Assembly: GCA_020639095.1 (NCBI GenBank)
Contig: JACKHH010000009.1
Location: 1 to 64,000, forward strand
Origin: Phycisphaerales bacterium
Lineage (GTDB): Bacteria > Planctomycetota > Phycisphaerae > UBA1845
Direction: 5' to 3'
DNA: 64,000 nt
This document shows positions 42,406 through 53,000 of this stretch, piece after piece. The stretch's first letter is position 1, and each line of letters begins with the position of its first letter. The position numbers and the translations under genes are program-made. Below the pieces are notes generated by a model. The model ran no database searches. It had not been told where the DNA came from and was given only the letters and a program-made list of their open reading frames with translations.

Positions 42406-44820
42406 CCCATGGCGGTGTCGTCTGCGTCAACAGCAGGAACGACCGCCTGCTCGGGAGATGATTCCGAAACCGGTATGACACAGACATTGCCGGCGCGGTG
42501 ATTCGCCTGGACGAAGTCCGGAATGACTTACGGTCGAATATCATTGCGCCCAAATGAAGTGAGCATGGTAACCGCTTTGGGTTCGGGCATGATTGTGGCT
42601 CTGGCTTGCGGAACGTTTTCGCTACTACTCGAGGGAATGCCCCACTGGCGAGGAGCGCAGGATGCGGCGGCGTTTGTGTCATGCGTCAGCAAGCAAGCCC
42701 CTACTGGAGCAACGCGGACGAAACGGAGACACCTGATCGGACCTCGTCCTGGATTCAGTCCAGTCCTCGCCGTGAACTACATTGACTCAATGGGCACCTG
42801 CGAACATTTCGAAATCTGCCCGTCCTGCGTTGTCGGCCCGACGGCCACGATCTGTAATGGCGTTTGTATCCCCTGGGCGACATTGGCACGCCGGGCTACC
42901 CGTTGCCGGTGTCATCCTTCCTCACTCTACGCACGAGCCATTGGATCCGCTCGATTCGACACGACTATTACGTGTTGGGGTCGTCGACGGAACAATCTCA
43001 AATCCAGAGAGCCCGGAATGGAATCGGGTTCGGAGGAACTGTCGGCTGCCCACCCGACGACAGCACCACATGCGAAGCCTGCAATGCATGGTTTGAATCC
43101 AACGACACGCGGCTCGATTGGACGGGGCATAATGGACTTGGATGCCGCAACCGTGTTGGCGTATGAAGTTTTCGATGGGGTCTGAAGGTGTCATCGGCGA
43201 GGGATGGCCTTCGATGACCGGTTTCACCTGGGCCTACACGGAAATAGCGCAACCGTGGTTAATGTGCCTGAGGAGCCTACTGGAATGCGCGTCATCGGGC
43301 GTCCGCCACCTCGGGCGTATTCACCGATGGAATCCTCAACTATGACCATGAAGAATTCAGCCTGTTCGGAACCTTCGATCCGCAGGTCGCAGATCTGATG
43401 CTGGTGAGTGCGCCCGCAGCGAGCGCAATCGAAATCAGAGAAGAGGTTGAGTTCCGACGCCACGGACTTCTGCCGGGCGTCAGCAGGATCGAAGACGCAG
43501 GCATCATTTGCACCTTCGACAACTACGCCTACTGGCGGAAGGCACGCTCGAGAATCGGGCCATCGGTCGGGTCCCGGCGATCAACGACAATCGTGCCACC
43601 AGGCCGCACATGTTTCCTCGCGGGCGGTGGCGGTAACAACAGCATTGATCGAACATACAACGGCGACGTTGTACGGGATAGAACACGTATGGCATTTGGA
43701 CGTGACGACGTCGTCGGGCATTACGGTCGTTGTCGGTGGGACCGGCGAACAAATTGATGCAGTGACCGCCATGGGGATTTCAACGACGACAATCGCGACG
43801 ACTTCGCCGTTGGATCACCCAAGCGGAATAGCGACGGCGCCGTACATCGTTTTCGCCGCGCGCCTTGCCCTTGAGGGCGACTCGATTCTCGACAAGTTGG
43901 CGTTGGCGGCAAACGACCCTGAGCGATTAGTGGCGTGCTGATCTGGTGATCCGGCGGCGGCGAAGGATTTGGACACGTTGTTGCCGGCGTTGACTTCGAC
44001 GGCGTTCCGTGGTTGTAATCGTCGGCGTACCAGGTGCAGCCAGTGGTCTGGGCAAGTCATTATTGTTTTCTCGCAGTCAGGCATCGTCCACTGCATTGGG
44101 CGGCACCTCTGTTGATACGTTGCTTGCGCGATCAGAACGCCCTCACGAAATGATCTGCTTGATCCTGGAAGCGGTTTCAGTTCGCGGTCGCGAACGCCGG
44201 AGACATCGACCAGGACGGCAAGAATGATCTGCTGATCGCCGCGCTGATGCTACACCGCGCTTCGATCCAGCCCTCTGATGCAATTGTAGGACAGACGGCG
44301 GCATTCGGACTCGATCTTGATCGCAACGGTGTCAGGACGACGTAACGGGTCCCGCTGGTTCAAGGACGGCGTTGTCGACGCGGACGATGACCACCTGGTT
44401 CATGCAGGCCTTGTCTATGTGATCCTGAGTCGGTGAATGCTGAGCTTCTGGGACAGTGGTACCGGCATCCGTGAAATAAACATCGATCAAATCGGCTCAC
44501 CGGACCTGCCGGGCTATGTAATCGTCGGTCGCAGTGGCGAACGGTCCTCGTTTGCCGGCTCGGATATCAATGGCGACTATCTCGGTGGTGGCGATGCCGC
44601 CAATCCGTTGCAGGGTGGTACGACCGACAAGGCACCGATTCCCGCCATTGGCGGTGATCGCGGTAAGGGTGTAGGACTCGCCTCCGCCGGCGACGTTGAT
44701 GGGGATGGCTTTGACGACTTCTTGCTCGGTGCACAACTTGCAGATCCGCGGGTGAGTGCCTCGACCGGCGAAGGTGTCCGAAACGGCGGTGAAGCGTACC
44801 TCATCTTCGGCGGCCAATAA
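42406..44820 (+). pseudogene. Frame-disrupted continuation of the FG-GAP lipoprotein
   Basis: Family sequence continues but switches frame repeatedly: HGGVVCVNSRNDRLLG near 42417, YDTDIAGAVIRLDEV near 42474, DDFAVGSPKRNSDGA near 43798, FGHVVAGVDFDGVP near 43967 and VVIVGVPGAASG near 44010, each in a different frame. The last 127 codons (44437-44820) are open and in register, with SAGDVDGDGFDDFLLGA and the terminal GGEAYLIFGGQ of an FG-GAP protein. Either the gene has decayed locally or the consensus sequence carries many indels; conserved motifs and a good terminator favour the second. Confidence 0.7.
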
Positions 44821-44872
44821 AAGATTGCTTGCCGATCGCCGCATGCCGGCGATGCAGCTAGAAATACCATGG

Positions 44873-44904
44873 AACACCCCGGCGGAGCGATCCGCTGGGG
44901 TGTT
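44873..44904 (+). terminator. Rho-independent terminator of the FG-GAP gene
   Basis: 14-bp stem (one G-T pair), arms AACACCCCGGCGGA / TCCGCTGGGGTGTT, tetraloop GCGA, followed by TTCTT. It starts 52 bp after the stop codon. Confidence 0.9.
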
Positions 44905-44955
44905 TTCTTGTCCGCACCGGCTGATTGGGCTGTACGCTGACGCCGCGACGTTATA

Positions 44956-45306
44956 ATGTCCCGTCGCATGGCTGGCTCAACGGAACATCCCGCACCGACC
45001 GCACGACGACGCCCGCGGAGGCGTTCGCGCTTGCAGCTTGCGTGTACCGCCCTGGTCGTGGGCACGACGCTCATCGCCGCATCGCCCGCGCGCGCGGGGA
45101 CGCTGCATTGGGTCAACCCAGCCGCTCAACTGGCGGTGCAACCGACCGCGCCCGCCGTCGGAGCCGTGGCCTGCGGCAAGCTCCGCACCGTGCAACAGGA
45201 TGCCACCGAGCCGCCCGCACGCTGCGCGGCGCTTTGGTCGGAGACGGCATGTGCGATCACCCGGCGCGCCGCGCGGACGCGTTTGGGCGGACGTTTTGGA
45301 CCGTAG
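44956..45306 (+). CDS. Small exported or membrane protein, hypothetical
   Basis: A 116-residue frame with an Arg-rich N-terminus (TARRRPRRRSRLQ), one hydrophobic segment ACTALVVGTTLIAASPARA ending in a signal-peptidase-like AxA, and a short Ala/Arg-rich remainder with four Cys. It lies 119 bp before secA. No homologous family recognised; codon use is compatible with a real gene but the frame may be spurious. Confidence 0.4.
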   Translation: MSRRMAGSTEHPAPTARRRPRRRSRLQLACTALVVGTTLIAASPARAGTLHWVNPAAQLAVQPTAPAVGAVACGKLRTVQQDATEPPARCAALWSETACAITRRAARTRLGGRFGP

Positions 45307-45425
45307 CACCAACCGCCCCACTTCTTCGCTGACTCCCGATTCGTCGCACGCGGCGACGAGCCCCACAGGCAACGGTCCATTACGAAATCCACCAGCGCCG
45401 GATCACACCGGCTGAGAGACACATC

Positions 45426-48400
45426 ATGGGTATGCAGGAACTGATCGCGAACGGGTTGAAGAAGGTCTTCGGTTCGCGCAATGATCGCCTCTTGAAGAAA
45501 CTGACCATCTTCGCGGACGAGGTGGAAACGTTCGAAGCGGAATACGAAGCGCTCACGCCCGAGCAACTCCTCGCGAAGACCGACGAATTCCGGAAGCGAC
45601 TTGCCGACGGCGAGCCGCTCGAAACCGTGATCGTCGAAGCCTTCGCCGCGCTCCGCGAAGCCTCAACGCGCGCACAGCAGCACCGCCACTTCCACTGCCA
45701 GCTCATCGGCGGTCGCGTGCTCTTTGAAAACAAGGTCGCGGAAATGCGCACGGGCGAAGGCAAGACGATTGTTTGCCACCTGGCTGCGTACATGAAAATC
45801 TGCCAAGGCAAGAGCGTACACATCGTCACGGTGAACGACTACCTGGTGAAGCGCGACGCGGACTTCGCCGAGCCGATCTTCGCGCTGCTGGGCGTTACCG
45901 TGGGTTACATTCAGTCGCAGATGGACCCGGGCGGTGTCGAGGGGCTGCGGAAAAAGGCGTACGACTGCAACATCACCTACGGAACAAACAGCGAGTTCGG
46001 TTTCGACTATTTGCGCGACAACATGAAGATGCGCCGCACGCAGCAGGTGCAGGGCCCGCTGAACTACAGCGTGATCGACGAAGTGGACTCGATCCTGATC
46101 GACGAAGCGCGTACGCCGCTGATCATCTCCGGCCCCGCGCATGACGATGTCGACAAGTACCGCTGGGCGGACAACCTCGCGCGCCTGCTCGTCCGCAAGC
46201 AGAACGAGCTGAACGCCGCAACGGCAGCGCGCATCCGCGAATGGGGCGACAACCCGCCGGCGCAGTTCGCTCAGAATCAGCGTTTCGAGGACGCGTGGAA
46301 GCGTTTCCAGATCGACCCCAAGCTCGTCACCGAGGAAGAGGCGGAAGCGATCGGCCATCGTCAGCTTTTCGTTGTGCAGCTTGAGCGCAAGCAGGTGGGC
46401 ATCACGCACGACGGCGTGCAGGTGGCGCAGGACGAAGCCAAGATCGGCAGCTTCTACGTCGGCGCGAACATGGACCGGCCTCACTTGATCGAGCAGTCGC
46501 TGCGCGCCCATGTCGTGTACGAACGCGACAAGGAATACGTCATCCAGAATCGCGAGGTGATCATCGTCGACGAGTTCACCGGGCGTTTGATGGTCGGACG
46601 TCAGTGGTCCGATGGTCTTCACCAAGCCGTCGAAGCCAAGGAAGGCGTTCCCATCAAGGAAGAAACGCAGACGATGGCGACGATCACCATCCAGAACTTC
46701 CTCAAGCTCTACGACGAGCGCGCGGGCATGACCGGTACCGCGATGACCGAAGCCGATGAGTTCATGAAGATCTACCGGCTCGACTGTGTGGAAATCCCAA
46801 CCAACCGCCCGGTCAACCGTCTCGACCACAACGACAAAATCTACCGCACGGTGAAGCACAAATACGAAGCCATCGTCGAGGAAATCCACGAGATGCGCCG
46901 CAAGGGCAGGCCGAACGACCCCTTCCTGCTCATCGACGTGCTCAAAGCGCTTAAGCCGATCGCCGAACGCGTCGGCCAGGACACCGCGCGGATCGATGAA
47001 GCCGTCAAGCAGTTCAACAACGCGGAGTTCGGCGACCAGAAGGTGATGAACTTCATCATGGAAACGTACGACGAGATGATGGGCGACCTCGCCCACGGCA
47101 AGCCCGTGCTCGTCGGTACCACCAGCGTCGAAAACTCGGAGAAGCTCTCCAAGCTGCTCGATGCGCGCTATGGTATTGAACACGAGGTGCTCAACGCCAA
47201 GAACCACGCGCGTGAAGCCGAGATTGTCGCCAAAGCCGGTCATCGCACCGCATCCACGCGCGGCGCGGACAAGAGTCCGCTGGGCAACGTCACCGTCGCG
47301 ACCAACATGGCGGGTCGCGGTACCGACATCAAACTCGAACTCGGTGTGGTGTACGAGAAGTGCAAGGTGCCCGCGGGCGGCGTTGCGGGCGTGGAGTCGG
47401 CTGCCAGCGAGTTGTACCCCGTCGGCGCGACCAAGTGCTGCATCAACTGCGCCGAGTACAACCCCGCGACGAATTGCGCGCATTGCTATAAACCCAAGCT
47501 CGATCCGCGTTTCCCGGAGATTGGACGAAAGGTCTGCTCGCTGAACGCGCCGTGCGGTTTGCACATCATCGGCACCGAGCGACATGAGTCGCGGCGTATC
47601 GACAACCAGCTCCGTGGGCGTTCGGGACGCCAGGGCGATCCCGGTTCGAGTCGCTTCTTCCTCTCACTGGAAGACGATTTGCTCAAGCTCTTCATGCCCG
47701 ACTGGATGCTCAAGATGATGGAGAAGCTCGGGTTCACCGAGGGCACCAGCCTGGAAGACAAACGCCTGAACAAGGGCATCGAACGCGCTCAGCGCAAGGT
47801 CGAAGAACGCAACTTCGGTATCCGCAAAAACCTGCTCGAGTGGGACGAGCCGATGGACTACCAGCGGCGCGAGTTCTACCACCAGCGGCAACGCATCCTC
47901 GACGGCGCGCACCTGCGCGAAGACGTGATGACCACGGTGATCGACGCCATCGAGGAAACGGTGCAGAGTTTCCTCGCACGCGATTACCGCGCGCGTTGTA
48001 TCGCCGAATGGTGTCGCGCGAACATCGACGTGCCCATCACACCGGATCGCGTGCGCGGCGACGAACTCGAAGACGTGCAGGAAGCCATCCGCGAGCACGC
48101 GACCAGCGAAGCCCGCGAGATCATCAACACGAGCATCGGCGAATACATCGACGTCGAAGCGCCGCCCAGCGAATGGGACGTGCGCGGATTGACCGATTGG
48201 GCGCAGCGCAGTTTCAACGCGACCATCACGCAGAACCAGGTGCGCAAAATGGAGCCGGACGAAATCACCGAATGGCTCCTCGAGGCTGCGGAAAAACACT
48301 ACGCGGTCGTCGACCTGTCGGGTATCGAGGGATATCTGGACGAGGCGTATCCGCTGCGCATGCTCGCGGAGTGGTGTCGCGCCAAGTTCGCGATCGACAT

Positions 48401-49346
48401 TCGCGCCGAGCAGTTGCAGGAACAGTCGAGCGAGAAGATCAAGGAACTTATCGTCTCGCGCGTCGAAGCCGCGTATCGCCAGCGCGAAATCAGCTACCCA
48501 GCCGAGGCTGCGCTCGAACGCAGCGGTGCGCTCCAGGAAGGCGTCGACAGCACGTATGTCGCGCAGGCCATCGCGGAATGGACATCACGCAAATTCGGCA
48601 AAACGCGTAAGCCCGAAGATTTCCAGAATCGCAAGCCAGAAGAGATTCTGAGCGAACTCGTCAAGCTCAACGAGGAACACCTCACCAACGGCAAACTGCG
48701 CAGCGAGATCCAAAACGCGGTTGCGGGCAAGAGCGAAGATGCGTGCATCGAATGGGGCCGCGAACGTTTCGGGCCGGCATGGAACCAGCTTCGCTTCGAT
48801 GGCTATGACGGCGACATGGTCGACAAGCTCGAGGACCAGGGCCGCGAAATGCTGCGCTACGAATTGAGCAGACTCGAACAGGCTGTGCTGCTGCGCATTC
48901 ACGACCAGTGTTGGAAAGACCACCTGCTCGAAATGGACCACCTCAAGAGCGCGATCATGCAGCGCCCGATGGGTGGCGATCAAACGCACCCGCAATCGCA
49001 GTATGCGATCGAGGGCCGCGAGTTCTTCGATCAAATGTGGGCGCGGATTCGCGATCGCGTGACCGACATCATCTTCAAGGTGCGCCTTGGCGCCGCACCG
49101 CAGAGCACGCAAACCGCAAGCCCTGGCGGACTGGGCGGCGGGTTTGAGCGCTTGCAGATTGCGCACCGCGACGCGACCGGCGCAGGTTTTGCCGGTTCGG
49201 ACGCGGACCAGCGTGCAGCCATGCGCGCGCAAGGTGTGGATCAGAAGACCGAAACGATCCGCCGTGAAGAACCGAAGGTCGGGCGCAACGATCCTTGTCC
49301 ATGCGGCAGCGGCAAGAAGTACAAGCAATGCCACGGTAGGCGATAG
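45426..49346 (+). CDS. secA: Preprotein translocase ATPase SecA, enlarged
   Basis: A 1,306-residue motor of the Sec pathway (typical SecA is 800-950). NBD1 has Walker A MRTGEGKT (~residue 107) and Walker B VIDEVDSILIDEARTPL (~216). NBD2 has NMAGRGTDI (~625) and IIGTERHESRRIDNQLRGRSGRQGDPG (~713-740). Between these lies an insertion with C671, C672, C675, C684, C687, C704 and C710, zinc-ribbon-like. In the helical scaffold region (~855-1135) five related helical units begin IAEWCRANI, LTDWAQRSF, LAEWCRAKF, IAEWTSRKF and CIEWGRERF. The family end IHDQCWKDHLLEMDHLKSAI and the C-terminal SEC-C zinc motif VGRNDPCPCGSGKKYKQCHG are intact. The insertions probably reflect lineage-specific partners. 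Confidence 0.95.
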   Translation: MGMQELIANGLKKVFGSRNDRLLKKLTIFADEVETFEAEYEALTPEQLLAKTDEFRKRLADGEPLETVIVEAFAALREASTRAQQHRHFHCQLIGGRVLFENKVAEMRTGEGKTIVCHLAAYMKICQGKSVHIVTVNDYLVKRDADFAEPIFALLGVTVGYIQSQMDPGGVEGLRKKAYDCNITYGTNSEFGFDYLRDNMKMRRTQQVQGPLNYSVIDEVDSILIDEARTPLIISGPAHDDVDKYRWADNLARLLVRKQNELNAATAARIREWGDNPPAQFAQNQRFEDAWKRFQIDPKLVTEEEAEAIGHRQLFVVQLERKQVGITHDGVQVAQDEAKIGSFYVGANMDRPHLIEQSLRAHVVYERDKEYVIQNREVIIVDEFTGRLMVGRQWSDGLHQAVEAKEGVPIKEETQTMATITIQNFLKLYDERAGMTGTAMTEADEFMKIYRLDCVEIPTNRPVNRLDHNDKIYRTVKHKYEAIVEEIHEMRRKGRPNDPFLLIDVLKALKPIAERVGQDTARIDEAVKQFNNAEFGDQKVMNFIMETYDEMMGDLAHGKPVLVGTTSVENSEKLSKLLDARYGIEHEVLNAKNHAREAEIVAKAGHRTASTRGADKSPLGNVTVATNMAGRGTDIKLELGVVYEKCKVPAGGVAGVESAASELYPVGATKCCINCAEYNPATNCAHCYKPKLDPRFPEIGRKVCSLNAPCGLHIIGTERHESRRIDNQLRGRSGRQGDPGSSRFFLSLEDDLLKLFMPDWMLKMMEKLGFTEGTSLEDKRLNKGIERAQRKVEERNFGIRKNLLEWDEPMDYQRREFYHQRQRILDGAHLREDVMTTVIDAIEETVQSFLARDYRARCIAEWCRANIDVPITPDRVRGDELEDVQEAIREHATSEAREIINTSIGEYIDVEAPPSEWDVRGLTDWAQRSFNATITQNQVRKMEPDEITEWLLEAAEKHYAVVDLSGIEGYLDEAYPLRMLAEWCRAKFAIDIRAEQLQEQSSEKIKELIVSRVEAAYRQREISYPAEAALERSGALQEGVDSTYVAQAIAEWTSRKFGKTRKPEDFQNRKPEEILSELVKLNEEHLTNGKLRSEIQNAVAGKSEDACIEWGRERFGPAWNQLRFDGYDGDMVDKLEDQGREMLRYELSRLEQAVLLRIHDQCWKDHLLEMDHLKSAIMQRPMGGDQTHPQSQYAIEGREFFDQMWARIRDRVTDIIFKVRLGAAPQSTQTASPGGLGGGFERLQIAHRDATGAGFAGSDADQRAAMRAQGVDQKTETIRREEPKVGRNDPCPCGSGKKYKQCHGRR

Positions 49347-49634
49347 GGGAAATTACCCATATGCGAATGCGTCCGGTATCAAGCAATACTTTGCTCCGGA
49401 CACATTTGCACGCGCCGTGCGCGGCATAATCGGATTTGTCGGCAGGTTGGGCGCTTTCCGCATGTTCATACGCATTGAAACAGTGTTTCAAATTGACTTC
49501 GATTTTTGACGTACCTAGCATGAATCACGGAAAGAGTGGCAGATAATCGCACCTGCTGCGGCGCGCCGTGTCCTCTGAGTACGGCATGAGTTCCTGCGCC
49601 GGGCAAGCTGGCGGGCAATTGGGTTGGCGAGCGG

Positions 49635-50393
49635 GTGCACGTCGAAGCGAGTCGCATCATCAGCCGATCGGCAGACACATCCACGCGCCCGGTGATAATT
49701 CGGGCAACGCACGACGAGCGCGTCCGCGGCTTGGTCTCTACCGCAAGGTCCAGACTGAACGCATCGGACGAGCGCGGCCTGCGTCAATACCTGCGTACTT
49801 CCTGGTCGACAACTGAACTTGCTGCGCTGCTCGACGTCGAAGACGCTGACGTGGTGAAGATCGCCGCGATCTGCGTCGGCTTGACGGGCACGACGGCAGA
49901 GGCGCCGGCGCTCTCGCGCACCTTGCACCATGACGATTACTTCGTCGTGAACATCGCGGAGCGCGCGTTGTGGAACATTTGGTTCCGCGCGTCGAACGCG
50001 CAATGCTGCGCGTGGTTGCGTGAAGCCATCACGAACATGCACGCGGGCGAGTACGATGCGTGTGAAGATTTGCTCGATCGCATCCTGCTTGACGATCCCA
50101 AGTTCGCGGAAGCGTCGAATCAGCGCGCGATCCTCCACTACCTTACGGAGCGCTACGCGTCGTCGCTGATGGCGTGTCGCCGAACGCTTGCGCTGAACCC
50201 GTATCACTTCGGAGCGGCAGCGGGCGCCGGGCACAACCACATGCAGCTTGGTACCTTCGACGAAGCCGCCGTCGCCTACCGCCACGCGCTGCGTCTGCAT
50301 CCGCGCATGGACGGCGTGCGGCAGCAACTTCGCCGTGCCCGCGAAAACCGCCCCGGCGTGCCGACCAAACTCCGCTGGCGCCGACCTGACTGA
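49635..50393 (+). CDS. HEAT/TPR repeat protein
   Basis: A 252-residue soluble helical protein. The first half (LAALLDVEDADVVKIAAICVGLTGT, NIAERALWNIWF) resembles HEAT-type repeats and the second half TPR repeats (AGEYDACEDLLDRILLDDPKFAEASNQRAILHYL; ALNPYHFGAAAGAGHNHMQLGTFDEAAVAYRHALRLHP). GTG start; an in-frame alternative is possible because no clear ribosome site is visible. No signal peptide. It probably acts as a protein-interaction scaffold; partner unknown. Confidence 0.7.
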   Translation: MHVEASRIISRSADTSTRPVIIRATHDERVRGLVSTARSRLNASDERGLRQYLRTSWSTTELAALLDVEDADVVKIAAICVGLTGTTAEAPALSRTLHHDDYFVVNIAERALWNIWFRASNAQCCAWLREAITNMHAGEYDACEDLLDRILLDDPKFAEASNQRAILHYLTERYASSLMACRRTLALNPYHFGAAAGAGHNHMQLGTFDEAAVAYRHALRLHPRMDGVRQQLRRARENRPGVPTKLRWRRPD

Positions 50394-50582
50394 TCCACAA
50401 CGCTTCTGGATACTGGACTTGCGTAGCCCGCGCGGACGTTGCGTCCGTATAGCAACGCGTATGCGCTCGATCAATCTACCCCAGGTTCGGCGCTGGGGGT
50501 GCCGATTATCCGGTTTGAGAACCCACAATGCCCGCAAGGAATCGTTGCTGCTTGCGTGGCGCCGGCTATACTCTCGCTCACC

Positions 50583-51878
50583 ATGCGTAAGACGTACGTA
50601 CTCGACACCAACGTGCTGCTGCACGACCCGCATTCGCTGACCCGCTTCGTGGGCAACGACGTGGTCATTCCCATCGACGTGATCGAGGAGATCGACCGTT
50701 TCAAGCACGAGCGGACGGAACGCGGCCACAATGCCCGCGACGTCTCCCGCCGCCTCGACGCGATGCGTAACGGCACGGGATTGTCCAAGGGCATCTCGCT
50801 GCCCGACGACATCATGCTCCGGGTTTACTGGGATGAGGTGCTGGGCAAGCATGTGGGGTCGGCGGACTTGAACATCCTGCGCGCCGCGACCACGATTCAG
50901 AAGGATAATCCCAAGCAGCCGGTGGTCATCGTCAGCAAGGACATCAACCTGCGGCTGCGGGCGGACGCGATGGGCCTGCGCGCGGAAGACTACGAGTCCG
51001 ACCGCGTGGTGCCCACCGAGTTGTACACCGATACGCGGGAGCTGACGCTCTCTCAGAAGCAGTTCGAACAACTGAACCACGACGGCGCCATCCCGGTGAC
51101 CGTCGATGACCACCACCCCAACGAGTACGTGTTGCTGCGCAGCGAAAGTGGCAAGTCGCTCAGCGCGCTGGCGCGCGTCAATGGCGACTGTACTGAGCTG
51201 CGCCGCATCAAGCAGCACAAGAACGGCATCTGCGGCATCTGCCCGCGCAACAAGGAGCAGTATTACGCGGTTGATGCGCTCACCGATCACGACCTGCGCC
51301 TGGTCACGCTCATGGGGAAAGCCGGTACGGGCAAGACGCTGCTCGCGATGGCTTGCGCGCTGCACGAGGTGCTGGTGAACAAGGCCTATCGCGGACTCGT
51401 CGTCGCCCGGCCTACGGTTCCGGTGGGCAAGGAATTGGGTTTTCTCCCCGGCGACCTTGAACAGAAGATGACGCCCTGGATGCGCCCGGTGCTCGACACG
51501 CTCGAGTTCGTGTTCGAATCGGCGCGGCAGATCGGCGGGCATCGCCAGTTCGATTCGCTGCTCAAGAGCGGAATGATCGAAATTCAGGCGATTTCGCTCA
51601 TCCGCGGACGCAGCATCAACAACCGCTACATCGTCGTCGACGAAGCGCAAAACCTCAGCCCGCTGGAGGTGAAGACGATCATCACCCGCGTGGGCGCGGA
51701 CTCGAAAGTCGTCGTCACCGGCGACCCGTACCAGATCGACAACCCCTACGTCGACAGCAGCAGCAACGGGTTCAACTATCTCGCGGACCGGTTCCGCGAC
51801 CAAGCCATCAGCGCCCACGTCGAGCTGCGCAAAGGCGAACGCAGCGACCTCGCGGAACTGGCTGCGAATCTTCTCTAG
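50583..51878 (+). CDS. PIN-PhoH fusion ATPase
   Basis: A 431-residue protein with an N-terminal PIN ribonuclease-like domain (TYVLDTNVLLHDP, IPIDVIEEIDRFK, GSADLNILRAA, VIVSKDINLRLRA: the four acidic positions are present) and a C-terminal PhoH-type ATPase/helicase domain (Walker A LMGKAGTGKTLLA, VVARPTVPVGKELGFLPG, Walker B YIVVDEAQNLSPLEVKTIITRVG, VVTGDPYQIDNPYVD). PhoH2-like proteins of this design act as RNA helicase plus RNase. ATG 50583 gives the canonical N-terminus. It ends at the border of the low-GC, indel-rich island. Confidence 0.92.
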   Translation: MRKTYVLDTNVLLHDPHSLTRFVGNDVVIPIDVIEEIDRFKHERTERGHNARDVSRRLDAMRNGTGLSKGISLPDDIMLRVYWDEVLGKHVGSADLNILRAATTIQKDNPKQPVVIVSKDINLRLRADAMGLRAEDYESDRVVPTELYTDTRELTLSQKQFEQLNHDGAIPVTVDDHHPNEYVLLRSESGKSLSALARVNGDCTELRRIKQHKNGICGICPRNKEQYYAVDALTDHDLRLVTLMGKAGTGKTLLAMACALHEVLVNKAYRGLVVARPTVPVGKELGFLPGDLEQKMTPWMRPVLDTLEFVFESARQIGGHRQFDSLLKSGMIEIQAISLIRGRSINNRYIVVDEAQNLSPLEVKTIITRVGADSKVVVTGDPYQIDNPYVDSSSNGFNYLADRFRDQAISAHVELRKGERSDLAELAANLL

Positions 51879-52083
51879 TTTATTATCTGGACGGGCGACA
51901 GATCGCATTGCTTGATCGTAACTCCCGTAAATAAACGTGGGCGACGTACAGGCGCCATAGCTCACCCCGTCTCGATTCAAAACAGACTCAGCATTGCTTG
52001 TAACCTATCACGCCTGGAATTACTCTACAGGATACACAAACGTCGGCGTCCTCTCGATCATTGTCACAACGGAACGTTACGCT

Positions 52084-53000
52084 ATGTCAAAGAAAGCAAA
52101 ACACTCCATTCGTGAAATCCCTGCGATACGGGTACGACAGTGGCTCAGTTCCTGGGACTCGATTACTTTCGATAAGGCGCTTCATCAATCAAAGCCACGA
52201 CCCGATTTTTTCTTGTTTACACTCGCTGCAGCCGACCTAGCGCGCTTACGATCTGCTCCGATCGATTCAATACGAACCCAGAAGACCGCGAGCCAGACCC
52301 CAAATGTCCAATGCGCATCGATGAGGTTAGGTCTCGTGCCGCATACGTGACTTTGTCCGATTCACCCGTGGTGTGAATTAAACGAGGGAAAACGGCAAGC
52401 AATCGGGGGAATATATGCGACCTGCAACCCGTGGCTGCTGACTGCAATCGTAGTGAAATATTCTTTCCGGTCGGCGGGCGTACGATGGACAGCAGCTGGC
52501 GGCCGAGGACGCGTTGACTGTTATCACTGATGGTGACGAATCGCCAACCAGCTCCGCTTGCCGTCAACGTTCAGCAACCCAAGTGGCAAAAGTTCGTCAT
52601 CATCGCCACTGGAGGTTATTGATGGCCAGCATCGCTTCAGGGCACTGATGGGTTCAACTTCAGGCGAGTTCCACATGCCTGTTGTAGCGTCGGACGATCT
52701 GACTCGCAGCTGGCGTTTATCTTTTTGGTCCATCAATATAACGCCCACGCAACAAACAATCACCGCATTCGACTCCCATCCGTTACGCACCGAAGATTGG
52801 CTTTGAAACTTAGTCAGGGCACTGATTTATCGCGAGACTCGAGCCCAGAGGTCGTTGAGAAGACTTGGGCTCATCCTGACAGCCTATGGTAACAACGAAT
52901 CGTGGGTCGATGCTCGGCGAATCAGGCCCCTCACTGGGCCCATGGTGAGCCAGGCAGCGTGGATTCGCGTTCTTTTTAATGGCGACATTCATAAAGGTTA
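52084..53000 (+). pseudogene. DGQHR-domain protein, frame-disrupted
   Basis: Starts MSKKAKHSIREIPAIRVRQW, then DFFLFTLAAADLARL. After a frame change comes RIDEVRSRAAYV (~52311), then a degraded copy of the family segment DLRKPGWLPTAIVVNIL (readable as WLLTAIVV at ~52430), and in another frame VIDGQHRFRAL (52614-52646), the DGQHR signature shared with DndB-type proteins. At least three frame changes are needed. Family members are associated with DNA modification and restriction systems. The 3' end is not defined. Confidence 0.6.

Noticed and set aside
42406..44436. Diversity-generating retroelement or programmed frameshifting as cause of the frame changes
   Set aside because: No reverse transcriptase or template repeat is present, and the changes are indels spread over 2 kb rather than adenine-specific substitutions or one slippery site.
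45663..47585. 640-codon minus-strand frame opposite secA
   Set aside because: Antisense shadow produced by high GC; no recognisable domain, whereas the plus-strand frame is unmistakably SecA.
49515..51980. 821-codon minus-strand frame
   Set aside because: Covers both the HEAT/TPR and PIN-PhoH genes in antisense; both are clear families on the plus strand.
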